From assembly GCF_017833295.1 (NCBI RefSeq), contig NZ_JAFIBW010000001.1, forward strand, positions 2,432,001 to 2,496,000: a stretch of 64,000 bases of DNA. The letters are read 5' to 3'. Origin of the DNA: Methylobacterium sp. PvR107 (lineage in GTDB: Bacteria; Pseudomonadota; Alphaproteobacteria; Rhizobiales; Beijerinckiaceae). This document shows, piece by piece, positions 1-7,936 of the stretch (positions within the stretch are counted from its first letter, which is position 1; each line of letters opens with the position of its first letter). The notes under the pieces are model-generated. The model saw only the letters and a program-made list of their open reading frames with translations. It was not told the DNA's origin and made no database searches. A program made the position numbers and the translations under genes.

Positions 1-1
1 G

Positions 2-2182
2 CGCGAGCGCGACCTGCGCGTCTCGAAGGCCGGCTCCTCGCGCTACCTCGTCGAGCCGAACGTCAAGGACGGCAAGGGCGGCCTGCGCGACCTGAACACG
101 CTGTTCTGGATCGCCAAATACACCTACCGGGTGCGCGATCAGATCGAACTCGTCAGTGCCGGACTGTTCACACCGGAGGAATACGCGCTGTTCGAGCGCT
201 GCGACGAATTCCTGTGGCGGGTCCGCTGCCACATGCATTTCGCGACGAAGCGCGCCGAGGAGCGTCTGTCCTTCGGCCTGCAGCCGCGGATCGCCGAGCG
301 TTTCGGCTACGAGGCGCGGGGTGGCCTGTCGGGCGTCGAGCGCTTCATGAAGGCGTATTTCCGCATCGCCAAGGATGTGGGTGATCTCACCGCGATCGTC
401 TGCGCCGAGCTGGAAGCGCGCCACGCCAAGCGAACGCCGGTGCTCGACCGCTGGATCGGCCGGTTCCGCGACCGGTTCCGCGCTACCGCCATCGAGGCCG
501 AGGATTTCTGGATCGACCACGGCCGGGTGAACCTGCGGGCGGAGGATGCCTTCGAGCGCGATCCCGTCAACCTGATCCGCCTGTTCTGGCTCGCCGACCG
601 GCACAACCTCGCGATCCATCCGGACGCTAAGCGGCTGGCCAGCCGCTCCTTGCGCCTCATCAATCCATCGCTGCGCGGGGACACGGAGGCGAACCGCCTG
701 TTCCTCGACATCCTGACCTCCCGGAACGCCCCGGAGGAGGCCCTGCGCGAGATGAACGAGGCGGGCGTGCTCGGCCGGTTCATTCCGGATTTCGGCCGCA
801 TCGTCGCGATGATGCAGTTCAACATGTACCACCACTTCACGGTGGACGAGCATCTGCTGCGCACCGTCGGCGTGCTGGCCGACATCGAATCGGGCCGGGT
901 CCAGGAGACCTACCCGCTGGTCTCGCGCCTCGTGCACTCGATCCACAACCGCACGGCGCTCTACGTCGCGATCCTGCTGCACGACATCGCCAAGGGCCGG
1001 CCGGAGGACCACTCGATCGCGGGCGCCGCCATCGCGGAAAAACTCTGCCCCCGCTTCGGCCTGAATCAGGCCGAGACCGAGACGGTGTGCTGGCTGGTCG
1101 AGCATCACCTGCTGATGTCCATGACCGCGCAGAGCCGCGACCTCTCGGACGCGAAGACGATCGAGCGCTTCGCCGCGAGCGTGCAGAGCCTGGAACGCCT
1201 GAAGCTCCTGACGATCCTGACGGTGGCCGACATCACGGCGGTCGGCCCCGGCGTCTGGACGGCCTGGAAGGGCACGCTGCTCCGCACGCTCTACGACGAG
1301 ACCGAAGTCTACCTGTCGGGCGGCCATTCCGAGATCGCCCGCACAGACCGGGTCCGCCTCGTCCAGATGAGCCTGCGCGAGCAGCTGCCCGGCTGGGCGT
1401 CGGAGGAGTTCGACGCCTACGCGGCCCGCCACGGCCAAGCCTACTGGCTCAAGGTCGACAGCACGCGCCAGTTCAAGAATGCCGGGTTCCTGCGCGATGC
1501 GCTGGCCGATGGCCGCACCAGCGCGACCGACGTGGCCCTCGACCCCGTGCGGGGGGTGACCGAGATCACCGTCTACTCGCCCGACCACCCGCGGCTTCTG
1601 GCGATCGTCACCGGGGCCTGCGCGGCCGCCGGCAGCAACATCGTCGACGCGCAGATCTTCACCACGACGGACGGCTTCGCCCTCGACACGATCTTCATCT
1701 CCCGCGCCTTCGAGCGCGACGAGGACGAGCTGCGCCGGACCAAGCGCATCACGGCGGCGATCGAGCGGGCGCTCAAGGGCGAGATCAAGATCGCCGACCT
1801 CGTCGCCGACAAACACCCGCCGACCAGCACGCGCGCCAAGACCTTCCCGGTGCCGCCGGACGTGATCATCGACAACGCGCTGTCGAGCCGGGAGACCGTC
1901 GTCGAGGTCACGGGCCTCGACCGGCCCGGCCTGCTCTACGAGCTGACCACCGCCTTCGGCCGGCTGTCGCTCAACATCACCTCGGCGCATGTAGCGACCT
2001 TCGGCGAACGGGCGGTCGACGTCTTCTACGTCACCGACCTCACCGGCACCCGGGTAACCCAGCCCGATCGGCAGGCCGCGATCCGCGGCGCCGTGATGGA
2101 TGTGTTCGCCGGCGATGTCGCCGCCCTCAAGGCGGAGGGTCTGGAGGCCCTGGTCGCCGCCCCCCCACCGCGCGAGGCGTGA
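2..2182 (+). CDS. glnD: PII uridylyltransferase/uridylyl-removing enzyme GlnD, 5' end cut by window
   Basis: This enzyme adds UMP to PII signal proteins when glutamine is low and removes it when glutamine is high, so it is the nitrogen sensor of the cytoplasm. The first part, with the nucleotidyltransferase active site, lies left of the window; the frame is open from base 2 with no stop. Visible are the GlnD signature GKGGLRDLNTLFW near bases 73-112, an HD phosphohydrolase domain (HHF near 830, LLHDIAKG near 974, VEHHL near 1098), and two C-terminal ACT domains starting near 1559 (TEITVYSPDHP) and 1903 (VVEVTGLDRPGLLYEL) that bind glutamine. The GTG at 131 is an internal codon, not the start. 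grpE follows 88 bases downstream. Confidence 0.97.
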   Translation, partial: RERDLRVSKAGSSRYLVEPNVKDGKGGLRDLNTLFWIAKYTYRVRDQIELVSAGLFTPEEYALFERCDEFLWRVRCHMHFATKRAEERLSFGLQPRIAERFGYEARGGLSGVERFMKAYFRIAKDVGDLTAIVCAELEARHAKRTPVLDRWIGRFRDRFRATAIEAEDFWIDHGRVNLRAEDAFERDPVNLIRLFWLADRHNLAIHPDAKRLASRSLRLINPSLRGDTEANRLFLDILTSRNAPEEALREMNEAGVLGRFIPDFGRIVAMMQFNMYHHFTVDEHLLRTVGVLADIESGRVQETYPLVSRLVHSIHNRTALYVAILLHDIAKGRPEDHSIAGAAIAEKLCPRFGLNQAETETVCWLVEHHLLMSMTAQSRDLSDAKTIERFAASVQSLERLKLLTILTVADITAVGPGVWTAWKGTLLRTLYDETEVYLSGGHSEIARTDRVRLVQMSLREQLPGWASEEFDAYAARHGQAYWLKVDSTRQFKNAGFLRDALADGRTSATDVALDPVRGVTEITVYSPDHPRLLAIVTGACAAAGSNIVDAQIFTTTDGFALDTIFISRAFERDEDELRRTKRITAAIERALKGEIKIADLVADKHPPTSTRAKTFPVPPDVIIDNALSSRETVVEVTGLDRPGLLYELTTAFGRLSLNITSAHVATFGERAVDVFYVTDLTGTRVTQPDRQAAIRGAVMDVFAGDVAALKAEGLEALVAAPPPREA

Positions 2183-2270
2183 GCGCCGGGTTGATTTCGC
2201 CGCCGCCGGGCCAGATATCAGCGCCGGCTCCGATTGCCGCGAACCACCCTGCCCTGATGACTGAAACACG

Positions 2271-2900
2271 ATGACGAGCAACGACATGCCCCAGGATGAC
2301 CAGCGCCAGACCACGGTCGAAGCCGGTGCCGGCGCGACCCAGGATACGGCGCCCGCAGGTCAGGGTGCCGAGGCGGCCTCCGTCGATCCTGTCGCGGAGG
2401 CCCTGGCCCTGCTCACCGCCGAGCGCGACGAGTTGAAGGACCGGATGCTGCGGACGCTTGCCGAGATGGAGAACCTGCGCCGCCGGACCGAGCGCGAGGT
2501 CGCGGATGCGCGCAGCTACGCGGTGACGAACTTCGCCCGCGACGTGCTCAACGTCGCCGACAACATCCGCCGCGCCCTCGACAGCGTCCCGGCTGACGCG
2601 AAGGCTACGGCCGACGGCGCGCTGAAAGGCTTGATCGACGGGATCGAGCTCACCGAACGCGACCTCGGCAAGACCCTGGAGCGGCACGGGGTAAAAATCG
2701 TCGAGCCCCAGGGCCAGAAGTTCGACCCGAACCGGCATCAGGCCATGTTCGAGGTGCCGAACCCGGAGGTGCCCGCCGGCACCGTCGTTCAGGTCGTGCA
2801 GGCCGGCTACGTCATCGGCGAGCGCGTGCTGCGCCCCGCCCTGGTCGGCGTGGCCAAGGGCGGTCCGAAGGCGGCCGCCAACCCGGCCGACGCCGCCTGA
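2271..2900 (+). CDS. grpE: Nucleotide exchange factor GrpE
   Basis: GrpE releases ADP from the chaperone DnaK in the cytoplasm. The 209-residue product has the family architecture: a disordered acidic N-terminus (about residues 1-45), a long heptad-rich helix ([20 protein letters not shown]), then the C-terminal beta domain with the conserved [16 protein letters not shown] and [18 protein letters not shown] segments. The ATG at 2271 was chosen; an in-frame ATG at 2286 is also possible. No dnaK, dnaJ or hrcA is adjacent in this window. The pairing with glnD upstream is probably only proximity. Confidence 0.96.
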   Translation: MTSNDMPQDDQRQTTVEAGAGATQDTAPAGQGAEAASVDPVAEALALLTAERDELKDRMLRTLAEMENLRRRTEREVADARSYAVTNFARDVLNVADNIRRALDSVPADAKATADGALKGLIDGIELTERDLGKTLERHGVKIVEPQGQKFDPNRHQAMFEVPNPEVPAGTVVQVVQAGYVIGERVLRPALVGVAKGGPKAAANPADAA

Positions 2901-2934
2901 TCGCGGCCCCCCTGATCGGAACCGCGGCGCTGGC

Positions 2935-3312
2935 CTACTGGCAGGGCAGCGCCGTGGCGAAGCTCGCGATGAACTGCGCCGTCTGGCGGGTCTGAATCGG
3001 CGCCCGTTGATCGCGCGCCACCCGACCCGCCTCCACCTCGAGGCGCCGGTTGCAGGCACAGCTCGTCAGGACGCCCGAATCAGGGTCGGTCGAGCAGGCG
3101 TCGTGATGCGCGCAGGCGAGATCCAGCGCGTCGATCGGCCCATAGCCGGGGCCGCGGTTCCCCGGCCCACAATAATTGCCGTAGATCAGGATCGCGCCTC
3201 GGCCGGATGCGCTCGGCGGAACGATGTCCTGCGCCCGCGCCCCCGCCGCATAGGCTGCGAGTCCGAGGACGAGAAACGCCAACTTGGTGAAGGTCGGGCT
3301 GGCAGCGATCAC
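2935..3312 (-). CDS. Secreted prokaryotic phospholipase A2-like protein
   Basis: The 125-residue product resembles the prokaryotic phospholipase A2 fold, which cleaves the sn-2 ester of phospholipids using a calcium loop and a His-Asp dyad. The core reads GNYCGPGNRGPG, then ALDLACAHHDACSTD, then a Cys-rich segment CACNRRL. This gives the calcium-loop YCGPG, the HHDAC catalytic helix and paired cysteines. The GTG start at 3312 is preferred: AGGA lies six bases upstream on the minus strand, and it places a signal peptide (LAFLVLGLAAYAAGARA) at the N-terminus, so the protein is probably exported. An upstream reading frame to 3438 adds an unlikely 42-residue leader. It is convergent with grpE. 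Activity is inferred from motifs only. Confidence 0.75.
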   Translation of the reverse strand: MIAASPTFTKLAFLVLGLAAYAAGARAQDIVPPSASGRGAILIYGNYCGPGNRGPGYGPIDALDLACAHHDACSTDPDSGVLTSCACNRRLEVEAGRVARDQRAPIQTRQTAQFIASFATALPCQ

Positions 3313-3491
3313 GGCCGATCCTGTCGGAAATGTCTCCTGACACCGCGCGGCGATACCCGTGCGGCATCCGGCACCGACGACCCGAATCAGCCCGTGGACA
3401 CGATCGACGGGCTGAAGGATCGCGGTGCCGAACGCCATCCATAGCGCCTCACCACGGCCAAGCCGTCAAGATCTGATGGGGTCAATATTGA

Positions 3492-3863
3492 CTTGGATCG
3501 GCAATTTACCTCAGCCCCGACAAGAGCAAACCCCGAATCTTGTTTGCCGGCACCGTAATACGCGGGACGGCTGGCGTTGTAATAGGTCCATCCGGTGCAG
3601 TCACGACCAAGATGGATGTACAGTGGTTTCACTTTGGCGGAGGGCCTCTCGCTGACGGCATACTCGATGCTGCCGGCCACCGCGGGGCCGGTGCTGCCTG
3701 TGGGCGAAGGCCCAGTCGGCACTCAGACCGGCGTAGAACGCGGTCCAGGTGAATACCGGCAGCAGAGGCCGCGGTACGCTGCGGGGCTGACCCACGGCTT
3801 GGCGCTGCGCGAGAAGCAGCCTGCCGCTGCGTCGCGGAGCGCGGCACGGAACGATAGCCTCAT
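3492..3863 (-). pseudogene. Decayed Omp25-like outer-membrane beta-barrel gene
   Basis: Three reading frames of the minus strand together recall an Omp25-type opacity porin. An ATG at 3863 opens a leader (MRLSFRAALRDAAAG). Another frame carries PVFTWTAFYAGLSADWAF at about 3700-3755, the hallmark first strand of these barrels. A third frame, from about 3671 to 3492, carries SIEYAVSERPSAKVKPLYIHLG and ASRPAYYGAGKQDSGF, which match the last two strands. The middle of the barrel is missing, at least two frame changes are needed, and the normal final aromatic is replaced (VNCRSK). I infer a relic with an internal deletion. It lies between a phospholipase-like gene and a small membrane-protein gene. 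Confidence 0.7.
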
Positions 3864-3898
3864 GGGGGTCCCATGCGTGGAGCGGCAGAGCCGCGGGC

Positions 3899-4033
3899 TC
3901 ACAGGGCCAGCATGAGCAAGCCGACGATGGTCACGGAGAGGATCAGGCAGAGCGCCAGATCGAGGATCGGGCCTCCGCCGCAGCTGGCTACCGGTCGCTC
4001 CCGCTCCAGGCCTGTCTCCGACAGAACGATCAC
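3899..4033 (-). CDS. Small predicted membrane protein, 44 aa, coupled to the upstream gene
   Basis: A GTG at 4033 overlaps the TGA of the preceding minus-strand gene in a GTGA arrangement. The frame then runs 44 codons to a TGA at 3899. The product has a polar N-terminal half (ETGLERERPVAS) and one hydrophobic C-terminal helix (LDLALCLILSVTIVGLLMLAL), so it should be a single-pass inner-membrane peptide. A purine-rich AAGGGGGGA lies about nine bases before the start. Stop-start overlap, a clean transmembrane helix and a short terminal tail argue that it is translated. No family was recognised; a chance frame remains possible. Confidence 0.55.
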   Translation of the reverse strand: MIVLSETGLERERPVASCGGGPILDLALCLILSVTIVGLLMLAL

Positions 4034-4266
4034 GACCGGATCCCCCCTTGGCGAAGAGCGATTGCGGCGGTCCGCATGGCCCGGTGGGCACGTGTAGGCG
4101 TAACGGTACCCGAGGATACCGCCGCCCCGCCTGAGGGGGAGACGGGAGCGGCGGCCTGCGGCGCCTTCGATCCGTTGCCGCGGTGGACCGTATCCGCGAC
4201 AGCGATACCAATGGCGGGCAGCGCGAGGGCGGCGAGGACGCAGGCGATGCGTCCAAGCCGCAGCAT
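4030..4266 (-). CDS. Small exported protein of unknown function, 78 aa
   Basis: The ATG at 4266 is preceded by AGGA seven bases upstream and begins a good signal peptide: MLRLGRI, then a hydrophobic run to about residue 25 ending near AVA. The mature part is short, basic and low in complexity (Ala, Pro, Ser, Thr), ending RTAAIALRQGGIRS. A longer frame to 4395 is less likely because the signal peptide would be internal. Its stop overlaps the GTG of a 44-residue membrane-protein gene, which suggests a two-gene unit. The promoter region is shared divergently with the DUF6502 gene. No family was recognised. Confidence 0.6.
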   Translation of the reverse strand: MLRLGRIACVLAALALPAIGIAVADTVHRGNGSKAPQAAAPVSPSGGAAVSSGTVTPTRAHRAMRTAAIALRQGGIRS

Positions 4267-4378
4267 GGGGTTTTCCTGCCGGCTTCGGCAGGTGGACGTC
4301 GTGGTGAGCGTGAGAGGCGGCAACGCGTCATCGACGAGCCTGCGAGGAACCACCTTCATCTGCGCGCTCCGGCGACCC

Positions 4379-4440
4379 GTGGGAAAATTGAACACGTCCG
4401 AAATTTATGTGTGCAAATTTCCCACGTCAATTGGGAAAAC
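4379..4440. promoter_or_regulatory. Candidate operator region with GTGGGAAA repeats in a divergent promoter
   Basis: In this AT-rich stretch, GTGGGAAAATT (4379-4389) faces AATTTCCCAC (4416-4425) as an imperfect inverted repeat, and CAATTGGGAAAAC follows at 4428-4440. It lies between the divergent small exported protein gene and the DUF6502 gene, so a regulator binding here could control both. The regulator is unknown. Confidence 0.4.
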
Positions 4441-4467
4441 GCGCACCGATGTGCGGCGCCGCACGTT

Positions 4468-4484
4468 GTGGGATTGTCTCCCAC
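4468..4484. promoter_or_regulatory. Perfect dyad GTGGGA-N5-TCCCAC upstream of the DUF6502 gene
   Basis: Six-base arms GTGGGA (4468-4473) and TCCCAC (4479-4484) are separated by five bases, 24 bases before the DUF6502 start. The core matches the GTGGGA repeats about 50-90 bases further upstream, so it reads as a third or fourth copy of one operator. It could instead form a short hairpin in the leader RNA. Confidence 0.45.
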
Positions 4485-4508
4485 GGCACATGCGCTAACG
4501 ATGAGGCC

Positions 4509-5354
4509 ATGTCCGAGTCTGTCGATACCCCGCGCGAGGGCGCCAGTCTGCACGCGCCCCTGGCGCGGCTGTTGCGCCCGCTCGTGCGCCTGCTGGTGGC
4601 ACGGGGCATCACCTTCCCGGCTCTCACGGATCTGCTGCGCGAACTCTACGTGAACGTCGCCGAGTACGATTTTGCCCTCGCCGGCAAGGAACAGACGGAC
4701 AGCCGCGTCTCGCTTCTCACCGGCATCCATCGCAAGGAGGTGCGGCGGCTGCGCGGTGCCGGCGCACCGGTCAGCGTGGTGCCGGCCGTCGTCTCGCGCA
4801 CGAGCCGCATCATCGCCCGGTGGATCGCCGACCCGGCCTACACCGATCCGCAGGGGCACCCCCTGCCGCTGCCGCGGACCGCCGAGGGCAGCGCGTCCTC
4901 CTTCGAGACCCTGGTCTCGGGCATCACCCGGGACGTGCGGCCGCGCGCCGTCCTCGACGAATGGCTCGACCGCGGCCTCGCCTTCACGGACGCGCAGGAC
5001 CGGATCGTGCTGGCGGAAGCGGCCTATGTACCGCGGGGCGACGGCGCGGAGGGGCCGCAGCTCTACTATTTCGGCCGCAACCTGCACGACCACATCGCGG
5101 CCGCCGTGGCCAACATCGTCGGCGACAGGCCGCGCTTCCTTGAGCGGGCCGTCCACTACGACGGGCTCTCCAGGGAACTCGCGATCAAGCTCGAGGCGCG
5201 AGCGCGCGAGATCGCCATGGAGGCTCTGCAGCAGGCCAATCGGGAAGCGCACGCCGCCTGCCAGACCGATCCGGGCGGCGACCACCGCTGGAACTTCGGG
5301 CTCTACATCTACACGGAAGCCGCCGCCTCGGCGCCCCCCACGGACGGGCGCTGA
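4509..5354 (+). CDS. DUF6502 family protein
   Basis: The 281-residue soluble protein matches my recollection of the DUF6502 family, which is often encoded just before a DUF5666 protein. Its N-terminal half looks like a winged-helix DNA-binding region: LLRPLVRLLVARGITFPALTDLLRELYV, split here as LLVARGITFPALTDLLREL, followed by LLTGIHRKEVRRL. The rest is helical with a polar end. ATG 4509 was chosen; upstream codons to 4407 code for a cysteine-rich stretch with no homology feel and overlap the operator region. GAGG sits only two bases before this ATG, so initiation is not well defined. The downstream DUF5666 gene starts 11 bases after the stop. A transcription-regulator role is inference. Confidence 0.75.
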   Translation: MSESVDTPREGASLHAPLARLLRPLVRLLVARGITFPALTDLLRELYVNVAEYDFALAGKEQTDSRVSLLTGIHRKEVRRLRGAGAPVSVVPAVVSRTSRIIARWIADPAYTDPQGHPLPLPRTAEGSASSFETLVSGITRDVRPRAVLDEWLDRGLAFTDAQDRIVLAEAAYVPRGDGAEGPQLYYFGRNLHDHIAAAVANIVGDRPRFLERAVHYDGLSRELAIKLEARAREIAMEALQQANREAHAACQTDPGGDHRWNFGLYIYTEAAASAPPTDGR

Positions 5355-5365
5355 GGAGCCGGCCG

Positions 5366-6676
5366 GTGCGATCCTTGCCGAACCGCCGGTTCGTCCTTCG
5401 CCTGCTCGCGGGCGCCGCAGCCCTGAGCCCGGTTGCCGTGCGCCCGCAGGAGGCCCCGCGCGACCAGGGCATCGGCGGCACCGGCATGATGAGGACCGAC
5501 GAGCCGCGCGACGGCGCGCTGGGGGAAGGCGACCGCGGCATCGGCGGCACCGGCGTGATCGGGACGATCCGCCGCTTCGGCTCGATCATCGTCAACGACC
5601 TGCGCATCGCCTACCCCCCAGGGGTCGAGGTCCGGATCGACGGCGAAGCCGGGACGGCGGCCGATCTGAAGATCGGCCAAGTCGTCCATGTGGTCGCGCG
5701 GCCCGACGGCGGCGGCCTCGCCACACGCCGGATCGACGTGACGAGCGAGGTGGTCGGACGGGTCGAGTCGGTCGCGCCGGGACGGATGATCGTGCTTGGG
5801 CAAAGGGTCTCCACCGCGGGTCTGGCTGGCGCCTGGCAGCCGGGCACCCGGGTCGCTGTGAGCGGCCTGCGCCGGCCTGACGGCGTGATCGTCGCGAGCC
5901 TGATCGAGCCGCGCGCGTCCGGGCCGGACCGCGTCGCCGGGCCGGTGCGGCGCGAGTCCGGGGGTGCCCTCACCATCGGGCGCCTGCGCCTGACGGGCGC
6001 GGAGGCCCTGCCGCCGGGCCGACGCGCCCTGGTGACCGGCACCGAGGCGGACGGCGCGCTGCGCGTGACGAACGCCGCGCAGGTCGGGCTGCCGTTTCCG
6101 CCAGGCCTGAAGCAGGTCTCCATCGAAGCCTATATCGGCCGGACCGGCACCCGCCTGGATGTCGGCTCCGGCTACGCCGTCGCGGGACGTCCGAACGCCC
6201 TCGTGCCTCACACGGGAAGTGCGCGGGCCGTGCTGACCGCGACCGTCGCGCGGGACGGCGATCTGACCGTCGAGCGGCTGCGGGTCGAGAACCGCATCGC
6301 GCCCGAGCCTCCGCAGCCGGACACGCCCCGGTTCGAGCGGGAACGCGACCGCCTCGACTTGCGCAACCTGCCCGACGAGATTCCCGGCCGCTTCGGCGCC
6401 GAGCCCGGCGGTCGGCAGGGCGGTCCGGGCGGCATCGGCGAGCTGCACGGCCCCGCGATCGATACCCGGCCGGGTGCCGCGGTCGTCCCCGGGGCGGACG
6501 GTGCTGGCGGATTTAGGGCGCCCCACGGCGGCTTCGGCGGCGCACCGCCGGCAGGTCCCGGAGCGTTCCCGGGCGGCCCGGGCGGATTTGGCGGACCGCC
6601 CGGTGGTCCTGGCCCTGGCCCCAGTGGCGGCGGCTTAGGCGGCGGTTTCGGCGGACCGGGGGGCGGTCGGCGCTAG
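5366..6676 (+). CDS. Exported DUF5666 protein with Gly/Pro-rich tail
   Basis: A GTG start at 5366 is supported by GAGGAG seven bases upstream, partly overlapping the DUF6502 stop. The N-terminus NRRFVLRLLAGAAALSP looks like a signal peptide, possibly a Tat signal. Three or more repeats of a small beta domain follow, starting at GIGGTGVIGTIRRFGSI with IGQVVHVVARPDGG, and then VVGRVESVAPGRMIVLGQ, which is the DUF5666 pattern. From about residue 375 to the end (436) the chain is almost only Gly, Pro and Phe with few charges, so it is probably disordered. The protein is presumably periplasmic or surface-located. It forms an operon with the DUF6502 gene. Function is unknown. Confidence 0.8.
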   Translation: MRSLPNRRFVLRLLAGAAALSPVAVRPQEAPRDQGIGGTGMMRTDEPRDGALGEGDRGIGGTGVIGTIRRFGSIIVNDLRIAYPPGVEVRIDGEAGTAADLKIGQVVHVVARPDGGGLATRRIDVTSEVVGRVESVAPGRMIVLGQRVSTAGLAGAWQPGTRVAVSGLRRPDGVIVASLIEPRASGPDRVAGPVRRESGGALTIGRLRLTGAEALPPGRRALVTGTEADGALRVTNAAQVGLPFPPGLKQVSIEAYIGRTGTRLDVGSGYAVAGRPNALVPHTGSARAVLTATVARDGDLTVERLRVENRIAPEPPQPDTPRFERERDRLDLRNLPDEIPGRFGAEPGGRQGGPGGIGELHGPAIDTRPGAAVVPGADGAGGFRAPHGGFGGAPPAGPGAFPGGPGGFGGPPGGPGPGPSGGGLGGGFGGPGGGRR

Positions 6677-6687
6677 GATGACGGCCG

Positions 6688-7752
6688 TCAGGCGTCCGTC
6701 TCGCGGGCGAGCAGGGCGCGCTTGCGCGCAACGCCCCAGCGATACCCCGACAGGGCACCGTCCGAGCGCACCACCCGGTGGCAGGGGATCGCGATCGCGA
6801 GGGGGTTTGCGCCGCAGGCCTGGGCGACCGCCCGCATCGCGGCCGGCGCGCCGATCGCGCGGGCGATCTCGGCATAGCTCGCTGTCGAGCCGACCGGGAT
6901 CTTCCTCAGCGCCTCCCAGACCCGCTGCTGAAAGGCGGTGCCGCGAATGTCCAGCGGCAGATCGAGGCCGCCGCCCGGCGCCTCGACGAGGCCGATGACC
7001 CGCGCCATCCAGGTTTCGAAGGCCGGATCGCCGCCCTCGATCTCCGCCCTCGGGAAGCGATCCTGGAGATCCCGCACTAGGGCATCGGGCTCGTCTCCGA
7101 GCAGGATCGCGCAGACGCCTGTGGCGGTGGCGGCGACGAGGATCGCCCCGAGGGAGCAGGCCCCGACGCCGAATCGCATGGGGATGCCGGCGGCCCCCTT
7201 CCGGTATTGGTCGGGCGCCATGCCGAGGCGCGGGGCGCCCCCGGCATAGAACCGGCTCGCGGTGCCGTAGCCGGCCTCGTAGAGCGCCTCCGTTACGGTT
7301 TCGGCGCCCGGCAACCGGGCCGTAAGCACCGCGGCGCGGCAGGAGGCGGCGTAGGTCTTCGGGGTGACTCCCGTGGCGGCCTTGAAGATCCGGTGGAAGT
7401 GGAAGGCGCTCAGGCCGGCGTCACGAGCGAGTTCCGCGAGTGGTGGCATCGTCTCGGCCGCCTCGATGGCCCGGCAGGCCCGGGCCACCGCCTCGGCGCG
7501 ACGTTCGGCCAAGCCGGCCTCGTTCGGCCAGCAACGCCGGCATGGCCGGAAGCCGGCGGCCTCCGCTTCCGCGCAGGTCGCGTGGAAGCTCACATTCTCG
7601 GGCCGGGCCGCGCGGGACGCGCAGCTCGGGCGGCAATACACGCCGGTGGAGCGGACCGCGTACACGAAGGTGCCGTCCGCCCGCACGTCGCGATCGGCCA
7701 GGGCAGCCCATCGGGCGGCCTCGGCGGTGTCGATCTTGGGGCGGTTGCTCAT
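6688..7752 (-). CDS. ada: Ada: methylated-DNA repair enzyme and adaptive-response regulator
   Basis: Ada takes methyl groups from phosphotriesters and O6-methylguanine onto its own cysteines, and the methylated form activates repair genes. From ATG 7752 (354 aa) the order is: N-terminal zinc domain with Cys40, Cys44, Cys71 and Cys74 (GVYCRPSC, RPCRRC), an AraC-type helix-turn-helix (LAELARDAGLSAFHFHRIFK), then the methyltransferase domain with the active site PCHRVV and ALSGYRWG. In-frame upstream starts at 7797 and 7851 add only a low-complexity leader and none has a clear ribosome site. The gene is convergent with the DUF5666 gene, 11 bases apart. An autoregulatory Ada box was not identified. 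Confidence 0.95.
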   Translation of the reverse strand: MSNRPKIDTAEAARWAALADRDVRADGTFVYAVRSTGVYCRPSCASRAARPENVSFHATCAEAEAAGFRPCRRCWPNEAGLAERRAEAVARACRAIEAAETMPPLAELARDAGLSAFHFHRIFKAATGVTPKTYAASCRAAVLTARLPGAETVTEALYEAGYGTASRFYAGGAPRLGMAPDQYRKGAAGIPMRFGVGACSLGAILVAATATGVCAILLGDEPDALVRDLQDRFPRAEIEGGDPAFETWMARVIGLVEAPGGGLDLPLDIRGTAFQQRVWEALRKIPVGSTASYAEIARAIGAPAAMRAVAQACGANPLAIAIPCHRVVRSDGALSGYRWGVARKRALLARETDA

Positions 7753-7936
7753 GGCGGCAGCACTATGCGTCTTGGCGCAGGCGATGGGGAGGGGCATGAC
7801 GGAACCTGACGGGCGGGAGCGGACGTTCCCGCCACCCTGCCCGTTCGCCACAATCCCGGCATCCCACTCCTTGCTGCCGAATCCGCACTCCTGGGCGGAC
7901 GCAACCTGAGCAGCCGATCAGTCTCACGAGTGCGCC

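Noticed and set aside
3873..4097. Plus-strand 74-codon frame in the small-gene region
   Set aside because: It lacks hydrophobic or domain features, and the opposite strand gives the coupled membrane-protein frame with a cleaner profile.
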